Below are positions 25,796 through 33,783 of a stretch of 64,000 bases of DNA, piece after piece. The stretch comes from Leptolyngbya sp. PCC 7375. GTDB taxonomy: Bacteria > Cyanobacteriota > Cyanobacteriia > Phormidesmidales > Phormidesmidaceae. The stretch spans positions 6,235,961 through 6,299,960 of the forward strand of contig NZ_JH993797.1 in assembly GCF_000316115.1 (NCBI RefSeq), given 5' to 3'. The position numbers and the translations under genes are program-made. The notes under the pieces were generated by a model. That model made no database searches. It saw nothing but the letters and a program-made list of their open reading frames with translations, and was not told the origin of the DNA. How positions within the stretch are numbered: the stretch's first letter is position 1; every line of letters starts with the position of its first letter.

Positions 25796-26392
25796 ATGAT
25801 TACTCAGCTAACCGGATTTACAGATACGGTTTACGACGCCCAGAAAACCTTCCGAGCGTTGTTAGATGCCTTGGCAAGACCCGGTATTCTGCAATCAACT
25901 GTTTCCCTGACCACACCTAATGGTCTTGAGCTAAGTTGCGCCGCTGCCTGCCTCACCCTGTTCGATTTAGAAACTGTAGTGTGGCTACAGCCAGGATTTA
26001 CCGAAGATGTGCGTCAGTGGCTAGTGTTTCATACGGGCTGTCGCTTGACCGACAATCCCCAGGCTGCTGATTTTGCCTTGATTAAGGAAATCGCCACCGC
26101 CCCTAAGCTTGCTGAATTCTCCTGGGGCAATGCTGAATATCCAGAAGCGTCCACATCGTTATTGATCCAACTGCCTGAGTTAACGGGGGGATTACCTATG
26201 AAACTCAAAGGACCCGGGATTTTGGATGAAATTGCGGTGAGTCTGCCTCTGAATTCTGATTTTTGGCAACAGTGGCAAATGATGACAGTAGACTATCCCT
26301 TGGGTTTAGACTGCTGGTGTTTTGTCGACGATCAAGTGCTTGGGCTGCCTCGCACAGCTCACCCCATTATAGAATCTCAAGGGGTCATATGA
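25796..26392 (+). CDS. phnH: Carbon-phosphorus lyase subunit PhnH
   Basis: Subunit of the C-P lyase core complex. 198 residues. The N-terminal FTDTVYDAQKTFRALLDALA RPG pattern is the PhnH signature, and the family end (LGLDCWCFVDDQVLGLPRT) is present. GGGGGGAAAGC before the ATG serves as ribosome site. Its TGA overlaps the ATG of the acetyltransferase gene (ATGA), so translation is coupled. Confidence 0.92.
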   Translation: MITQLTGFTDTVYDAQKTFRALLDALARPGILQSTVSLTTPNGLELSCAAACLTLFDLETVVWLQPGFTEDVRQWLVFHTGCRLTDNPQAADFALIKEIATAPKLAEFSWGNAEYPEASTSLLIQLPELTGGLPMKLKGPGILDEIAVSLPLNSDFWQQWQMMTVDYPLGLDCWCFVDDQVLGLPRTAHPIIESQGVI

Positions 26393-26835
26393 CGCTAACG
26401 ATTCGTCCTGGCAGCCGCGAAGATTTACCTCAAGTTTTGGATATCTATAATCATTCGGGTCTGGAGCATGGCGCTGTTTTGACCTTAGCTGATGCCGAGA
26501 AATGGTTTGCACGGGTTCAACAGTATCCAAATTACACGCTGTGGGTCGCCTGTTTCTCCGAGAAAGTTGTTGGCACGTTTGCCTTGCTGATTATGGATAA
26601 TCTGGTTCACCATAGCAGCCCGTCTGGCATTGTCGAAGCTGTGGGGGTGGCTCCTGATTTGCAAGGCCAGGGGATTGGTCGGCAGATGATGGACGTTGCG
26701 ATCTCACGGTGTCGTTCTGCCGGATGCTACAAACTTACCATTTCCACTAACCTTCGCAGAACAGCTGCCCACGCCTTCTACGAATCCTTAGGATTCACCC
26801 AACACGGATACAGTTACCGAGTCGAACTTAGTTAA
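26389..26835 (+). CDS. GNAT acetyltransferase, PhnO-like
   Basis: 148 residues. The acetyl-CoA binding motif A is visible in VEAVGVAPDLQGQGIGRQMM (Q-x2-G-x-G/A), and FYESLGFTQHGYSYRV is the usual C-terminal element. Position inside the phn operon and length suggest the role of PhnO, N-acetylation of aminoalkylphosphonates before C-P cleavage; that is inference from context. I use the ATG at 26389, which overlaps the phnH stop, and not the upstream ATG of the longer frame. Confidence 0.85.
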   Translation: MTLTIRPGSREDLPQVLDIYNHSGLEHGAVLTLADAEKWFARVQQYPNYTLWVACFSEKVVGTFALLIMDNLVHHSSPSGIVEAVGVAPDLQGQGIGRQMMDVAISRCRSAGCYKLTISTNLRRTAAHAFYESLGFTQHGYSYRVELS

Positions 26836-26857
26836 CGAGATCTTCAGGAGAAAATCC

Positions 26858-28093
26858 ATGCCCTACGTTGCGGTCAAAGGTGGAGAACAAGCCATTCGCA
26901 ATGCCGAAGCCTTACTCAAGGCAAAGCGGCGAGGCGATGAGACTGTGCCGGAGCTTTCCGTGGAGCAGATCAAGCAACAGATGCAGCTGGCGGTAAATCG
27001 AGTGATGGCTGAAGGCAGTTTGTATGATCCGGACCTGGCAGCATTGGCCATAAAACAAGCTTGGGGAGATTTGGTCGAAGCGGCTTTTTTGCTGCGGGCA
27101 TATCGAACAACCTTGCCTCGGCTGTATTATAGTGAACCGCTGGATACGAGTGCCATGGCGATTCAGCGGCGCATTTCGGCCATCTTTAAGGAGGCTCCGG
27201 GTGGGCAGAAGCTCGGTCCCACATTTGACTACATTCATCGACTGTTGGACTTTAAGCTGGCGGCTGAGGATAATACATTTTCTGCACCCACCAGTGAACA
27301 GGTTGATGTCGATGAAACGACACCTCGGGTGGCTCATACGTTGCAGCAGGAGGGATTGGTGATGCCTCCTGGCAATGGAACGGTGGGTCATGGGTATAGG
27401 ATGGGAGATGATAAATCTGGGACAGGGAGCATTACCCACCCTATGGGGCATGGGTGTGATCAACAGCAGGACACTGCACCGTTTGACATTACGCGACAAT
27501 CACTCACCACACCCACCCATCGAGATGCTCGTTTGCAGAACTTAGCCCGGGGTGATGAAGGCTTTTTGTTGTCTATGGCCTATTCCACCCAGCGGGGGTA
27601 TGGCAAAAATCATCCCTTTGCTGGTGAGATTCGCATGGGTGAGGTGGACGTGATCATATGTCCTGAGGAACTAGGATTTGAAATTGCCATTGCTGACATA
27701 ACAGTCACCGAAGTGCAAATGGTGAATCAGTTTAAGGGCAGTAAAGAAATTCCGCCACAGTTTACCCAAGGGTACGGCCTTACGTTTGGCTACAACGAAC
27801 GCAAGACCATGGCCATGGCTCTCGTGGATCGAGCGCTTCAGGCTCAGGATTTAGGAGAATCTCTGGATGGCCCAGCCCAGGATGAAGAATTTGTTCTCTT
27901 TCATTCTGACAATATTGAAGCTCAGGGCTTTGTGCAGCACCTTAAGTTACCCCATTACATCGATTTTCAGGCGGAGCTAAATCTGATTCGTAAGCTACGC
28001 CGTGATTATGAACGGACCCAGGAGGTAACAAACCCACCGTTGACTCAAGTTGAGAGTCATTCACTTGTTTCCCAGGAGGCGACAACAGCATGA
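26858..28093 (+). CDS. phnI: Carbon-phosphorus lyase subunit PhnI
   Basis: In the complex, PhnI is the nucleosidase that replaces the ATP base with phosphonate. 411 residues, about 50 more than E. coli PhnI. Recognisable blocks: MPYVAVKGGEQAIRNAEAL, GDLVEAAFLLRAYRTTLPRL, FDITRQSLTTPTHRDARLQ, YSTQRGYGKNHPFAGEIRMG and VQHLKLPHYIDFQAELNLI. Between LVMPPGNG and APFDITRQS an extra Gly/His-rich stretch (about residues 173-208, containing GHGYRMGDDKSGTG) interrupts the family pattern and looks like inserted low-complexity sequence. AGGAG precedes the ATG. Confidence 0.92.
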   Translation: MPYVAVKGGEQAIRNAEALLKAKRRGDETVPELSVEQIKQQMQLAVNRVMAEGSLYDPDLAALAIKQAWGDLVEAAFLLRAYRTTLPRLYYSEPLDTSAMAIQRRISAIFKEAPGGQKLGPTFDYIHRLLDFKLAAEDNTFSAPTSEQVDVDETTPRVAHTLQQEGLVMPPGNGTVGHGYRMGDDKSGTGSITHPMGHGCDQQQDTAPFDITRQSLTTPTHRDARLQNLARGDEGFLLSMAYSTQRGYGKNHPFAGEIRMGEVDVIICPEELGFEIAIADITVTEVQMVNQFKGSKEIPPQFTQGYGLTFGYNERKTMAMALVDRALQAQDLGESLDGPAQDEEFVLFHSDNIEAQGFVQHLKLPHYIDFQAELNLIRKLRRDYERTQEVTNPPLTQVESHSLVSQEATTA

Positions 28094-28158
28094 TTAAAGG
28101 GTTAAATCATGTCACCCTGGCAGTCTTAGCCTTGGAGATGTCTTTTAGTTTGGTTTAG
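28090..28158 (+). pseudogene. Remnant of a VOC/glyoxalase-superfamily gene
   Basis: Starting with an ATG that overlaps the phnI stop (ATGA), the frame reads MIKGLNHVTLAVLALEMSFS and ends at a TAG after 22 codons. MIKGLNHVTLAV is the typical N-terminus of VOC proteins such as fosfomycin-resistance enzymes. The remainder of the gene is absent and replaced by a repeat. Confidence 0.75.
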
Positions 28159-28160
28159 AT

Positions 28161-28192
28161 TGTTGGGTTTCGTTTCTCAACCAACCTACGGC
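28161..28192. repeat. Cyanobacterial-type palindromic repeat fragment
   Basis: TGTTGGGTTTCGTTTCTCAA followed by CCAACCTACGG resembles the widespread repeat with arms GTAGGTTGGGTTG. A related pair of arms (CCGTAGGTTG and CAACCTACGG) occurs at 37959-38004. Confidence 0.55.
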
Positions 28193-28293
28193 ATTGTCTG
28201 ACGGTCTAATTGATCATTCTTCCTCTATTGGCCGTTGTGCCAGGGCAGGTGTAAGACCGACCGATCCATTTCTTTTTCCTCCCTACTAATATC

Positions 28294-29241
28294 ATGACCC
28301 CCTCTACTTCCCCTACTTCCCCTACTTCCCCTACTTCCCCTACTTCCCCTACTTCCCCTACCTGCTCTCCCCCATCTAACCTCGAGCCAGGGTTTAACTT
28401 TGCTTATCTGGACGAACAAACTAAACGATCTATCCGTCGGGCCATTCTTAAGGCCGTTACGATCCCTGGACATCAGATTCCCTTTAGCTCGCGGGAAATG
28501 CCAATGTCCTATGGCTGGGGGACTGGCGGTATTCAGGTGACGGCCTCGGTGATTGGTAAAGAAGATACCTTGAAGGTGATTGACCAGGGGGCTGACGACA
28601 CCACTAATGCCGTAAATATCCGACGTTTTTTTAAGAAGGTGTGTGGTGTGGCGACGACTGAACGTACAGAGGAAGCGACCCTGATTCAGACCCGTCACCG
28701 GATTCCTGAAACCCCCCTCAAAGCAGGGCAGGTGTTTGTGTATCAGGTGCCCATGCCTGAGCCGCTGTACTTTATTGAGCCGTCTCGGACTGAAGCCAAC
28801 AAAATGCATGCATTAGAAGAATATGGCCCCATGTACGTCAAACTCTATGAGGACATTACCAAGTTTGGACGGATTTCTTTGGCCTATGACTATCCGGTCA
28901 TGGTGAATGAGCGACATCTGATGAACCCCAGCCCGATTCCCCGGTTTGATAATCCGAAAATGGATATGAACCCGGCGTTGCAACTATTTGGGGCAGGACG
29001 AGAGAAACGAATTTACGCCATACCGCCCTACACCAAAGTGAAAAGCCTGGATTTTGAAGATCATCCGTTTTCGGTGGAGCACTGGGAGCAGCCCTGTGAG
29101 TTTTGTGGGGCCACTGACAGTTATCTGGATGAGGTGGTCATCGATGACCAGGGGGGGCGCATGTGGATTTGTTCGGATACGGACTATTGTGAGCAGCGTC
29201 AGCGATCGCAATCGGGTAGTGCACAAAAACTAGGGCAATAG
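28294..29241 (+). CDS. phnJ: Carbon-phosphorus lyase PhnJ (radical SAM)
   Basis: Catalytic subunit that cleaves the C-P bond of ribose-1-phosphonate-5-phosphate by radical chemistry. The family body begins at about residue 34 (FNFAYLDEQTKRSIRRAIL) and includes MPMSYGWGTGGIQ. The cysteine cluster lies in CEFCGATDSY, MWICSDTDYC: the iron-sulfur ligands and catalytic Cys are all present. Ahead of it is an unusual Ser-Pro-Thr repeat encoded by six copies of the 9-mer ACTTCCCCT (28306-28359). No ribosome site precedes the ATG at 28294. The gene is separated from phnI by 200 bases of decayed sequence, whereas most phn genes here are tightly packed. Confidence 0.93.
   Translation: MTPSTSPTSPTSPTSPTSPTSPTCSPPSNLEPGFNFAYLDEQTKRSIRRAILKAVTIPGHQIPFSSREMPMSYGWGTGGIQVTASVIGKEDTLKVIDQGADDTTNAVNIRRFFKKVCGVATTERTEEATLIQTRHRIPETPLKAGQVFVYQVPMPEPLYFIEPSRTEANKMHALEEYGPMYVKLYEDITKFGRISLAYDYPVMVNERHLMNPSPIPRFDNPKMDMNPALQLFGAGREKRIYAIPPYTKVKSLDFEDHPFSVEHWEQPCEFCGATDSYLDEVVIDDQGGRMWICSDTDYCEQRQRSQSGSAQKLGQ
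28306..28359 (+). repeat. Six tandem copies of a 9-bp unit within phnJ
   Basis: ACTTCCCCT repeated six times encodes (Thr-Ser-Pro)6 at the N-terminus of PhnJ. The unit is a multiple of three, so copy-number change keeps the frame and alters only the length of the tail. Confidence 0.9.
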
Positions 29242-29250
29242 GAGAAAGAC

Positions 29251-30024
29251 ATGATGCAGCCGCTACTGACGGTTAATAATTTAAGTAAGTATTATGGCGA
29301 TCTGTGTGCCTGCGATCGCATCTCCTTCAACCTTTACCCAGGTCAGGTTCTTGGCATCATCGGCGAGTCTGGCTCAGGCAAAAGTACCCTGCTGGATAGC
29401 ATTGCCGGTCGTATCCCCTTTGAAATGGGAGAGATGTCCTATTGTGACCGAGATAACAACGTCATCGACCTGCGTACGCTATCTGAACCCCGTCGTCGTC
29501 GGTTGATGAAAACCGAGTGGGGCTTTGTCCGCCAGAATCCCCGTGACGGGTTGCGCATGAACGTGACCGCTGGGGCCAATATTGGCGAACGGCTGCTCGA
29601 CGTTGGCCAGCGACACTATGGCAATATTCGTACCGAAGCCCTCCAATGGTTAAGTGAAGTTGAAATTCCGGCTGCCCGGCTCGATAACTTTCCCCGTACC
29701 TTTTCCGGCGGTATGCAACAGCGTCTTCAGTTGGCCCGCATTCTGGTCACACGCCCCCGCATTGTGCTGATGGATGAACCCACAGGCGGTCTCGATGTCT
29801 CTGTCCAGGCCAGGCTGTTAGACCTGATGCGATCGCTGGTACGCACCCTTAACCTCAGCGTCATCCTGGTCACCCATGATATCGGCGTCGTGCGGCTGCT
29901 GGCCCATCGACTGATGGTGATGCAAAACGGTCAGGTCGTCGAAGCCGGACTCACCGACCAGGTGTTGGATGATCCCCATCATCCCTATACGCAACAGCTT
30001 GTGAATGCCACGTTAGTGCCTTAA
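29251..30024 (+). CDS. phnK: C-P lyase ABC-type ATPase PhnK
   Basis: 257 residues, close to the 252 of E. coli PhnK, which docks on the PhnGHIJ core rather than on a transporter. Walker A GESGSGKST, signature FSGGMQQRLQLARIL, Walker B IVLMDEPTGGLDVS and the switch His in VILVTHDIGVV are intact. AGGAGAAAG lies before the ATG; ten bases separate it from phnJ. Confidence 0.93.
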   Translation: MMQPLLTVNNLSKYYGDLCACDRISFNLYPGQVLGIIGESGSGKSTLLDSIAGRIPFEMGEMSYCDRDNNVIDLRTLSEPRRRRLMKTEWGFVRQNPRDGLRMNVTAGANIGERLLDVGQRHYGNIRTEALQWLSEVEIPAARLDNFPRTFSGGMQQRLQLARILVTRPRIVLMDEPTGGLDVSVQARLLDLMRSLVRTLNLSVILVTHDIGVVRLLAHRLMVMQNGQVVEAGLTDQVLDDPHHPYTQQLVNATLVP

Positions 30025-30058
30025 ATAAGATGATGAGCTTACTCAAGGAGATCATGTC

Positions 30059-30268
30059 ATGGTCAGCAAACCGATTAATAAATTCTGTCCCCGCTCTGGC
30101 AAATATGTACGCGAGGATTCGTTAACAACCTATCGAGGCAATACCGTCGGCTTTTGTAATCCTCAATGTTGCCAGGAATTTGCTGCCAATCCGGCAGCGT
30201 ATCCCAGCGATCGGACCTATTTTGACACATTGCTCAAAGAATATGAGTTGGCGACAGATTTGGATTAG
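30059..30268 (+). CDS. Small YHS-like cysteine protein inside the phn operon
   Basis: 69 residues. KFCPRSGKYVREDSLTTYRG followed by VGFCNPQCCQEFAANPAAY has the C-x-n-C/GFC-x3-C spacing of YHS-type metal-binding domains. It sits between phnK and phnL, where the classical operon has no gene. A role in metal or cluster handling for PhnJ is conceivable but unproven. GGAGATC precedes the ATG. Confidence 0.75.
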   Translation: MVSKPINKFCPRSGKYVREDSLTTYRGNTVGFCNPQCCQEFAANPAAYPSDRTYFDTLLKEYELATDLD

Positions 30269-30341
30269 GAGGAAAAAGAGTCTTGGATAAAAAAATCTAG
30301 TCACACTCATACTCTTTTAAGAACACTGTCCCCCTTACGAT

Positions 30342-31067
30342 ATGGAAACCTTAAAGCTCTCATCTCCAGCAACAGCCCCAACCAATACAACAGCCCTGCT
30401 GCAAGCAGACCGGCTCCACAAAAGCTTTGTGCTTCATCACCAGGGCAGTGTCAAACTGCCCGTGCTCGAAGGTGTTTCCCTCACCGTTAACCCTGGTGAA
30501 TGTGTTGCCCTCCAAGGGGCCTCAGGTTCAGGGAAATCCACCTTTATGCGCTCTCTATACGCCAACTACCGTGTGGATAGCGGCTCTATCTGGGTAAAAC
30601 ACCAAGGGGAGTGGGTTGATCTGCCCCAGCTCGAAGCCCACAAATTAATTGAAGTACGCCAATATACCCTCGGCTATGTCAGCCAGTTTCTGCGGGTTAT
30701 TCCTCGGGTGCCAGCGGTAGACGTTGCTACAGAACCCCTGATGGAGCTGGGTCTAGATGCAGATGAGGCTAAAGATAAGGTGCGAGACTTATTGTCTCGG
30801 CTGAACTTACCAGAGCGACTATGGGAACTGTCACCCACCACCTTTTCTGGTGGTGAGAAACAGCGGGTCAATATCGCTCGTGCGTTCTCCATGGACTATC
30901 CCATTCTGCTTTTGGATGAACCCACATCAGCGCTAGATGCTGCCAATCGAGACGTCGTGATGCAGTTAATCGAAGAACGTAAAGCCCAGGGCTGTGCCAT
31001 GGTAGGGATTTTCCATGATGACGAAGTCAGGGAAAGGGTTTGCGATCGCACCCTCATCTTTGGCTAA
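30342..31067 (+). CDS. phnL: C-P lyase ABC-type ATPase PhnL
   Basis: 241 residues. Walker A GASGSGKST, the PhnL-typical FMRSLYANYRVDSGSIWV, signature FSGGEKQRVNIARAF and Walker B ILLLDEPTSALDAANRDVV are complete. PhnL is required for phosphonate use with PhnGHIJ and PhnK and ends in the family pattern GIFHDDEVRERVCDRTL. Its stop overlaps the stop of the convergent gene at 31064-31690 by four bases. Confidence 0.92.
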   Translation: METLKLSSPATAPTNTTALLQADRLHKSFVLHHQGSVKLPVLEGVSLTVNPGECVALQGASGSGKSTFMRSLYANYRVDSGSIWVKHQGEWVDLPQLEAHKLIEVRQYTLGYVSQFLRVIPRVPAVDVATEPLMELGLDADEAKDKVRDLLSRLNLPERLWELSPTTFSGGEKQRVNIARAFSMDYPILLLDEPTSALDAANRDVVMQLIEERKAQGCAMVGIFHDDEVRERVCDRTLIFG

Positions 31068-31690
31068 CCCTCGCTTGCTTGGTCAGTCAAAATAGCCACC
31101 AAGATACTCATTAGAGGTTCTACATCAGCGGGTACTCGATATAGCTCTAAATCTTGAGAAATTTTTCTTTGCTGTCGATCAAGCACAGCAAACTGCCAGA
31201 TACGCCCAATCGAAACTGCACCATAAAGGAGATTCCCCGACGATGAGTCCGTGACTTTATCCAATGCAATGAGTTCAGCCGCCAGCTGTTTAAATCCTCG
31301 TTCCAGATTTTCATCTTTGGCCTCGATAATCAGCAAACTATGGCCAGACTGAAGATAATAATCTAAAAGGCCCTTCAACTGATCCGTCGCCTTAAGAGAA
31401 TAGCTAACCTTAACCTTGACATGGATTAAATGCACTAACTCTAAAACCAGAGGCGCAATCAAAAATTCTCGGCGCGCCGATTCACTATCTAATGTGACGA
31501 ACGGTAAACTCTCCTCCAAACGCTGCCTAAGTCGATCGATAGTGTCTACTGGTTTTTCTGACTGAGGCAAAACCAGCGACGTCAGCTCTAAGCTATACCC
31601 AAAGTGGGTCACGATATCTTCCAGATAATAATTCAGCTTGAAATAGTCAGAAAAATAACAGGACTCTGGAAGTTCAATGATCTGAGCCAT
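31064..31690 (-). CDS. Uncharacterised protein with a PD-(D/E)xK-like core
   Basis: 208 residues, on the opposite strand within the phn locus. The segment REFLIAPLVLELV, then QLKGLLDYYLQSGHSLLIIEAKDENLERGFKQLAAEL, has the Glu...Asp-x(n)-Glu-x-Lys arrangement of PD-(D/E)xK nuclease-fold proteins, like the type I restriction-type N-terminal domains common in cyanobacteria. No helicase or specificity gene accompanies it, so it is more likely an orphan of unknown function. It converges on phnL with a four-base overlap. Confidence 0.65.
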   Translation of the reverse strand: MAQIIELPESCYFSDYFKLNYYLEDIVTHFGYSLELTSLVLPQSEKPVDTIDRLRQRLEESLPFVTLDSESARREFLIAPLVLELVHLIHVKVKVSYSLKATDQLKGLLDYYLQSGHSLLIIEAKDENLERGFKQLAAELIALDKVTDSSSGNLLYGAVSIGRIWQFAVLDRQQRKISQDLELYRVPADVEPLMSILVAILTDQASEG

Positions 31691-31722
31691 TTTTTGTCTC
31701 CTAACCCTAAAGATAACGTTAA

Positions 31723-31810
31723 CTTAACCTTGGTTAGATATCAGTTAGAGATGTCTAGACATTTTCTAGTTGTATCTAATTGCTAGACATTTTCTAGCTG
31801 TATCTAATTG
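31723..31810. promoter_or_regulatory. Tandem 28-bp repeats with palindromic cores upstream of phnM
   Basis: Two near-identical 28-bp units at 31755-31782 and 31783-31810 each contain CTAGACATTTTCTAG, an inverted repeat CTAGA-N5-TCTAG. They lie 45 bases before phnM and about 65 bases beyond the divergent gene. CTTAACCT at 31723-31730 matches a single Pho-box unit. Together they look like an operator region. Confidence 0.55.
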
Positions 31811-31854
31811 GTAGAGAAGCCCGTTTACCCAAATAAATCCAGACCATACGCCCC

Positions 31855-32991
31855 ATGATTGAAACCATCTACACCAATTATCGCTTGCAGCTTCCACACC
31901 AGGAGCTACTGGGCACCCTTGTCGTCAAGGACGGTCGAATTGCAGACATTCAGCCAGGTACTGTGGAGCAAGGGCAGAATGGCAACGGCGACTATCTACT
32001 GCCAGGGCTGATCGAACTCCACACGGATAACCTGGAGCGGTGCATGTCACCTCGCCCCAAGGTGAGCTGGCCTCTGGATGTAGCTGCCGTACACCATGAT
32101 CGAGATTTAGCGGGGGCCGGTATTACAACCGTGTGTGACGCCATATCTATTGGCGATCTGACCCCTGGCTCTCTGCGCATGACCCAGTTTGGCCCCATGA
32201 TCAATACGATTCATAAGGGACAAAGCGACGGGCGCTTCTCGGTGGACCATCGACTACACCTACGCTGTGAGCTGGGATACAACCAGGTATACGATCTGGT
32301 GGAAACCTATGCCGATCACCCGCTGCTGTCACTGATGTCCCTAATGGACCACACCCCCGGACAGCGACAGTTTGTAAAACTTGATAAGTACAAAGAGTAT
32401 TACCAGGGCAAACATGGGGTAACAGCTGAGGAAATGGATGGCTTTATTCGCGATCGCATCGAAGCCCAACAGTGCCATGCCGTCGATAACCGTCGCAGGT
32501 TGGTGGAACTGGCCCAGCAGCAAGACATTTGTCTGGCCAGTCACGATGATGCCACCCCGGAGCATGTCCAAGAAGCCATTGAAGACGGGGCGGCGATTGC
32601 CGAATTTCCCACCACATTGGATGCGGCAAAAGAAGCTCACACCCATGGTCTACAGGTGCTGATGGGAGCCCCTAATTTAATCTTGGGTGGATCCCATTCA
32701 GGCAATGTGTCCGCCATGGATTTAATCGAGCGAGATTTAGCCGATATTATCTCGTCAGACTATGTGCCCCAAAGTTTAGTTCAAGCGATGTTCCTGATTG
32801 TGGAGAAGGCTCAAGTACCACTCCATCAAGCAATGCGTCTGTTTACCTTAAATCCAGCTAAGGCGATTGGGTTGGATTGCGATCGCGGCAGTCTAGAGAT
32901 AGGCAAACGGGCTGACATGATTACCTTGCACCATGATGGTGTGATTCCCCGGCTAACATCCGCTGTCCGTCAGGGATATCGCATTGCTTAG
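31855..32991 (+). CDS. phnM: Alpha-D-ribose 1-methylphosphonate 5-triphosphate diphosphatase PhnM
   Basis: Amidohydrolase-superfamily enzyme that removes pyrophosphate from ribose-phosphonate triphosphate to make the PhnJ substrate. 378 residues, identical in length to E. coli PhnM. Metal-site blocks: LPGLIELHTDNLER (His-x-Asp/His), CLASHDDATPEHV (His-Asp) and ILGGSHSGNVSA; DRGSLEIGKRADM is the typical amidohydrolase end. It has its own upstream region after the inserted PD-(D/E)xK-like gene. Confidence 0.94.
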   Translation: MIETIYTNYRLQLPHQELLGTLVVKDGRIADIQPGTVEQGQNGNGDYLLPGLIELHTDNLERCMSPRPKVSWPLDVAAVHHDRDLAGAGITTVCDAISIGDLTPGSLRMTQFGPMINTIHKGQSDGRFSVDHRLHLRCELGYNQVYDLVETYADHPLLSLMSLMDHTPGQRQFVKLDKYKEYYQGKHGVTAEEMDGFIRDRIEAQQCHAVDNRRRLVELAQQQDICLASHDDATPEHVQEAIEDGAAIAEFPTTLDAAKEAHTHGLQVLMGAPNLILGGSHSGNVSAMDLIERDLADIISSDYVPQSLVQAMFLIVEKAQVPLHQAMRLFTLNPAKAIGLDCDRGSLEIGKRADMITLHHDGVIPRLTSAVRQGYRIA

Positions 32992-33162
32992 ATGCAAGGG
33001 AATTCAAGGGGATGGGAGAGTTTCCTCACCGAAACCTGATTTTTCTCTCTCCCCTTTTCCTGGTTAAGTCATTGAGACGCTTTATTGAAGGTCTTTATAC
33101 CTATCAACAAGGTTGTTAGGTGATAAAAAATATGGCGATTTCGTCCTGTTAAACAATCGCAT

Positions 33163-33208
33163 TAATCCATTGTAGGGACGTTCCATGGAACGTCCCTACA
33201 ATGGATTA
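33163..33208. repeat. 46-bp perfect palindrome
   Basis: Each arm of 23 bases (TAATCCATTGTAGGGACGTT + CCA) is matched without mismatch or loop. It ends 14 bases before the ATG of the HD-domain gene. It may be a terminator for phnM, an operator or a small repeat element. Confidence 0.85.
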
Positions 33209-33222
33209 TCTCTTTTCTTGCA

Positions 33223-33783
33223 ATGAACATAACAACTCTAGACCCAATTCTCGATCTTTATCGCCAACGTGGCCAAGCCCAATATGGTGGTGAAGCCGTC
33301 AGTCAGTTAGAACATGCCCTCCAATGCGCCACCCTCGCTGAAGAGAATGGTGAATCACCAGAGCTGATCGCCGCTTGCTTACTCCATGACCTGGGACATC
33401 TGGTCCATCATCTTGGTGACAACCCAGCAGTGCGGGGCATTGATGATGGTCATGAATATCGTGCAATTCCAGTATTAGAACCCCTATTTCCAGAAGCTGT
33501 TACCACACCCATTCGTTTGCACGTAGCCGCCAAACGCTATCTTTGTGCGATAGATGAGAACTATTGGGCATCACTCTCGCCCTCATCTAAGCTGAGTTTG
33601 GAGCTTCAGGGAGGTATTTTCTCACAGTCGATGGCACAAGCTTTTATTGACCAGCCGAATGCAGAAAGTGCCGTCAAACTGCGTCGCTGGGATGATTTAG
33701 CTAAGATTAAAAACCTAAAAACGCCTGACTTAGATCATTTTCAACCTATTCTAACAACTGCGTGTCGGGGACCTGTCGTATGA
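33223..33783 (+). CDS. HD-domain phosphonate oxygenase-like protein (PhnZ family)
   Basis: 186 residues. PhnZ-type enzymes use a mixed-valent di-iron site to cleave hydroxylated phosphonates oxidatively. The pattern QYGGEAVSQLEHALQCA carries the Tyr-x2-Glu lid residues and first His; LLHDLGHLVHH is the HD pair; further His residues are in DDGHEYRA and IRLHVAAKRY, and the last Asp in LRRWDDLAK. No PhnY-type hydroxylase is adjacent, so the substrate is uncertain. Its stop overlaps the next start (ATGA). Confidence 0.85.
   Translation: MNITTLDPILDLYRQRGQAQYGGEAVSQLEHALQCATLAEENGESPELIAACLLHDLGHLVHHLGDNPAVRGIDDGHEYRAIPVLEPLFPEAVTTPIRLHVAAKRYLCAIDENYWASLSPSSKLSLELQGGIFSQSMAQAFIDQPNAESAVKLRRWDDLAKIKNLKTPDLDHFQPILTTACRGPVV

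Noticed and set aside
28306..28359. Short tandem array as a CRISPR
   Set aside because: Nine-base contiguous units without spacers, inside a coding region.
28225..28809. 194-residue minus-strand frame with a Gly-Ser-Arg repeat
   Set aside because: It is the complement of the Ser-Pro-Thr repeat and body of phnJ, which has clear family similarity on the plus strand.
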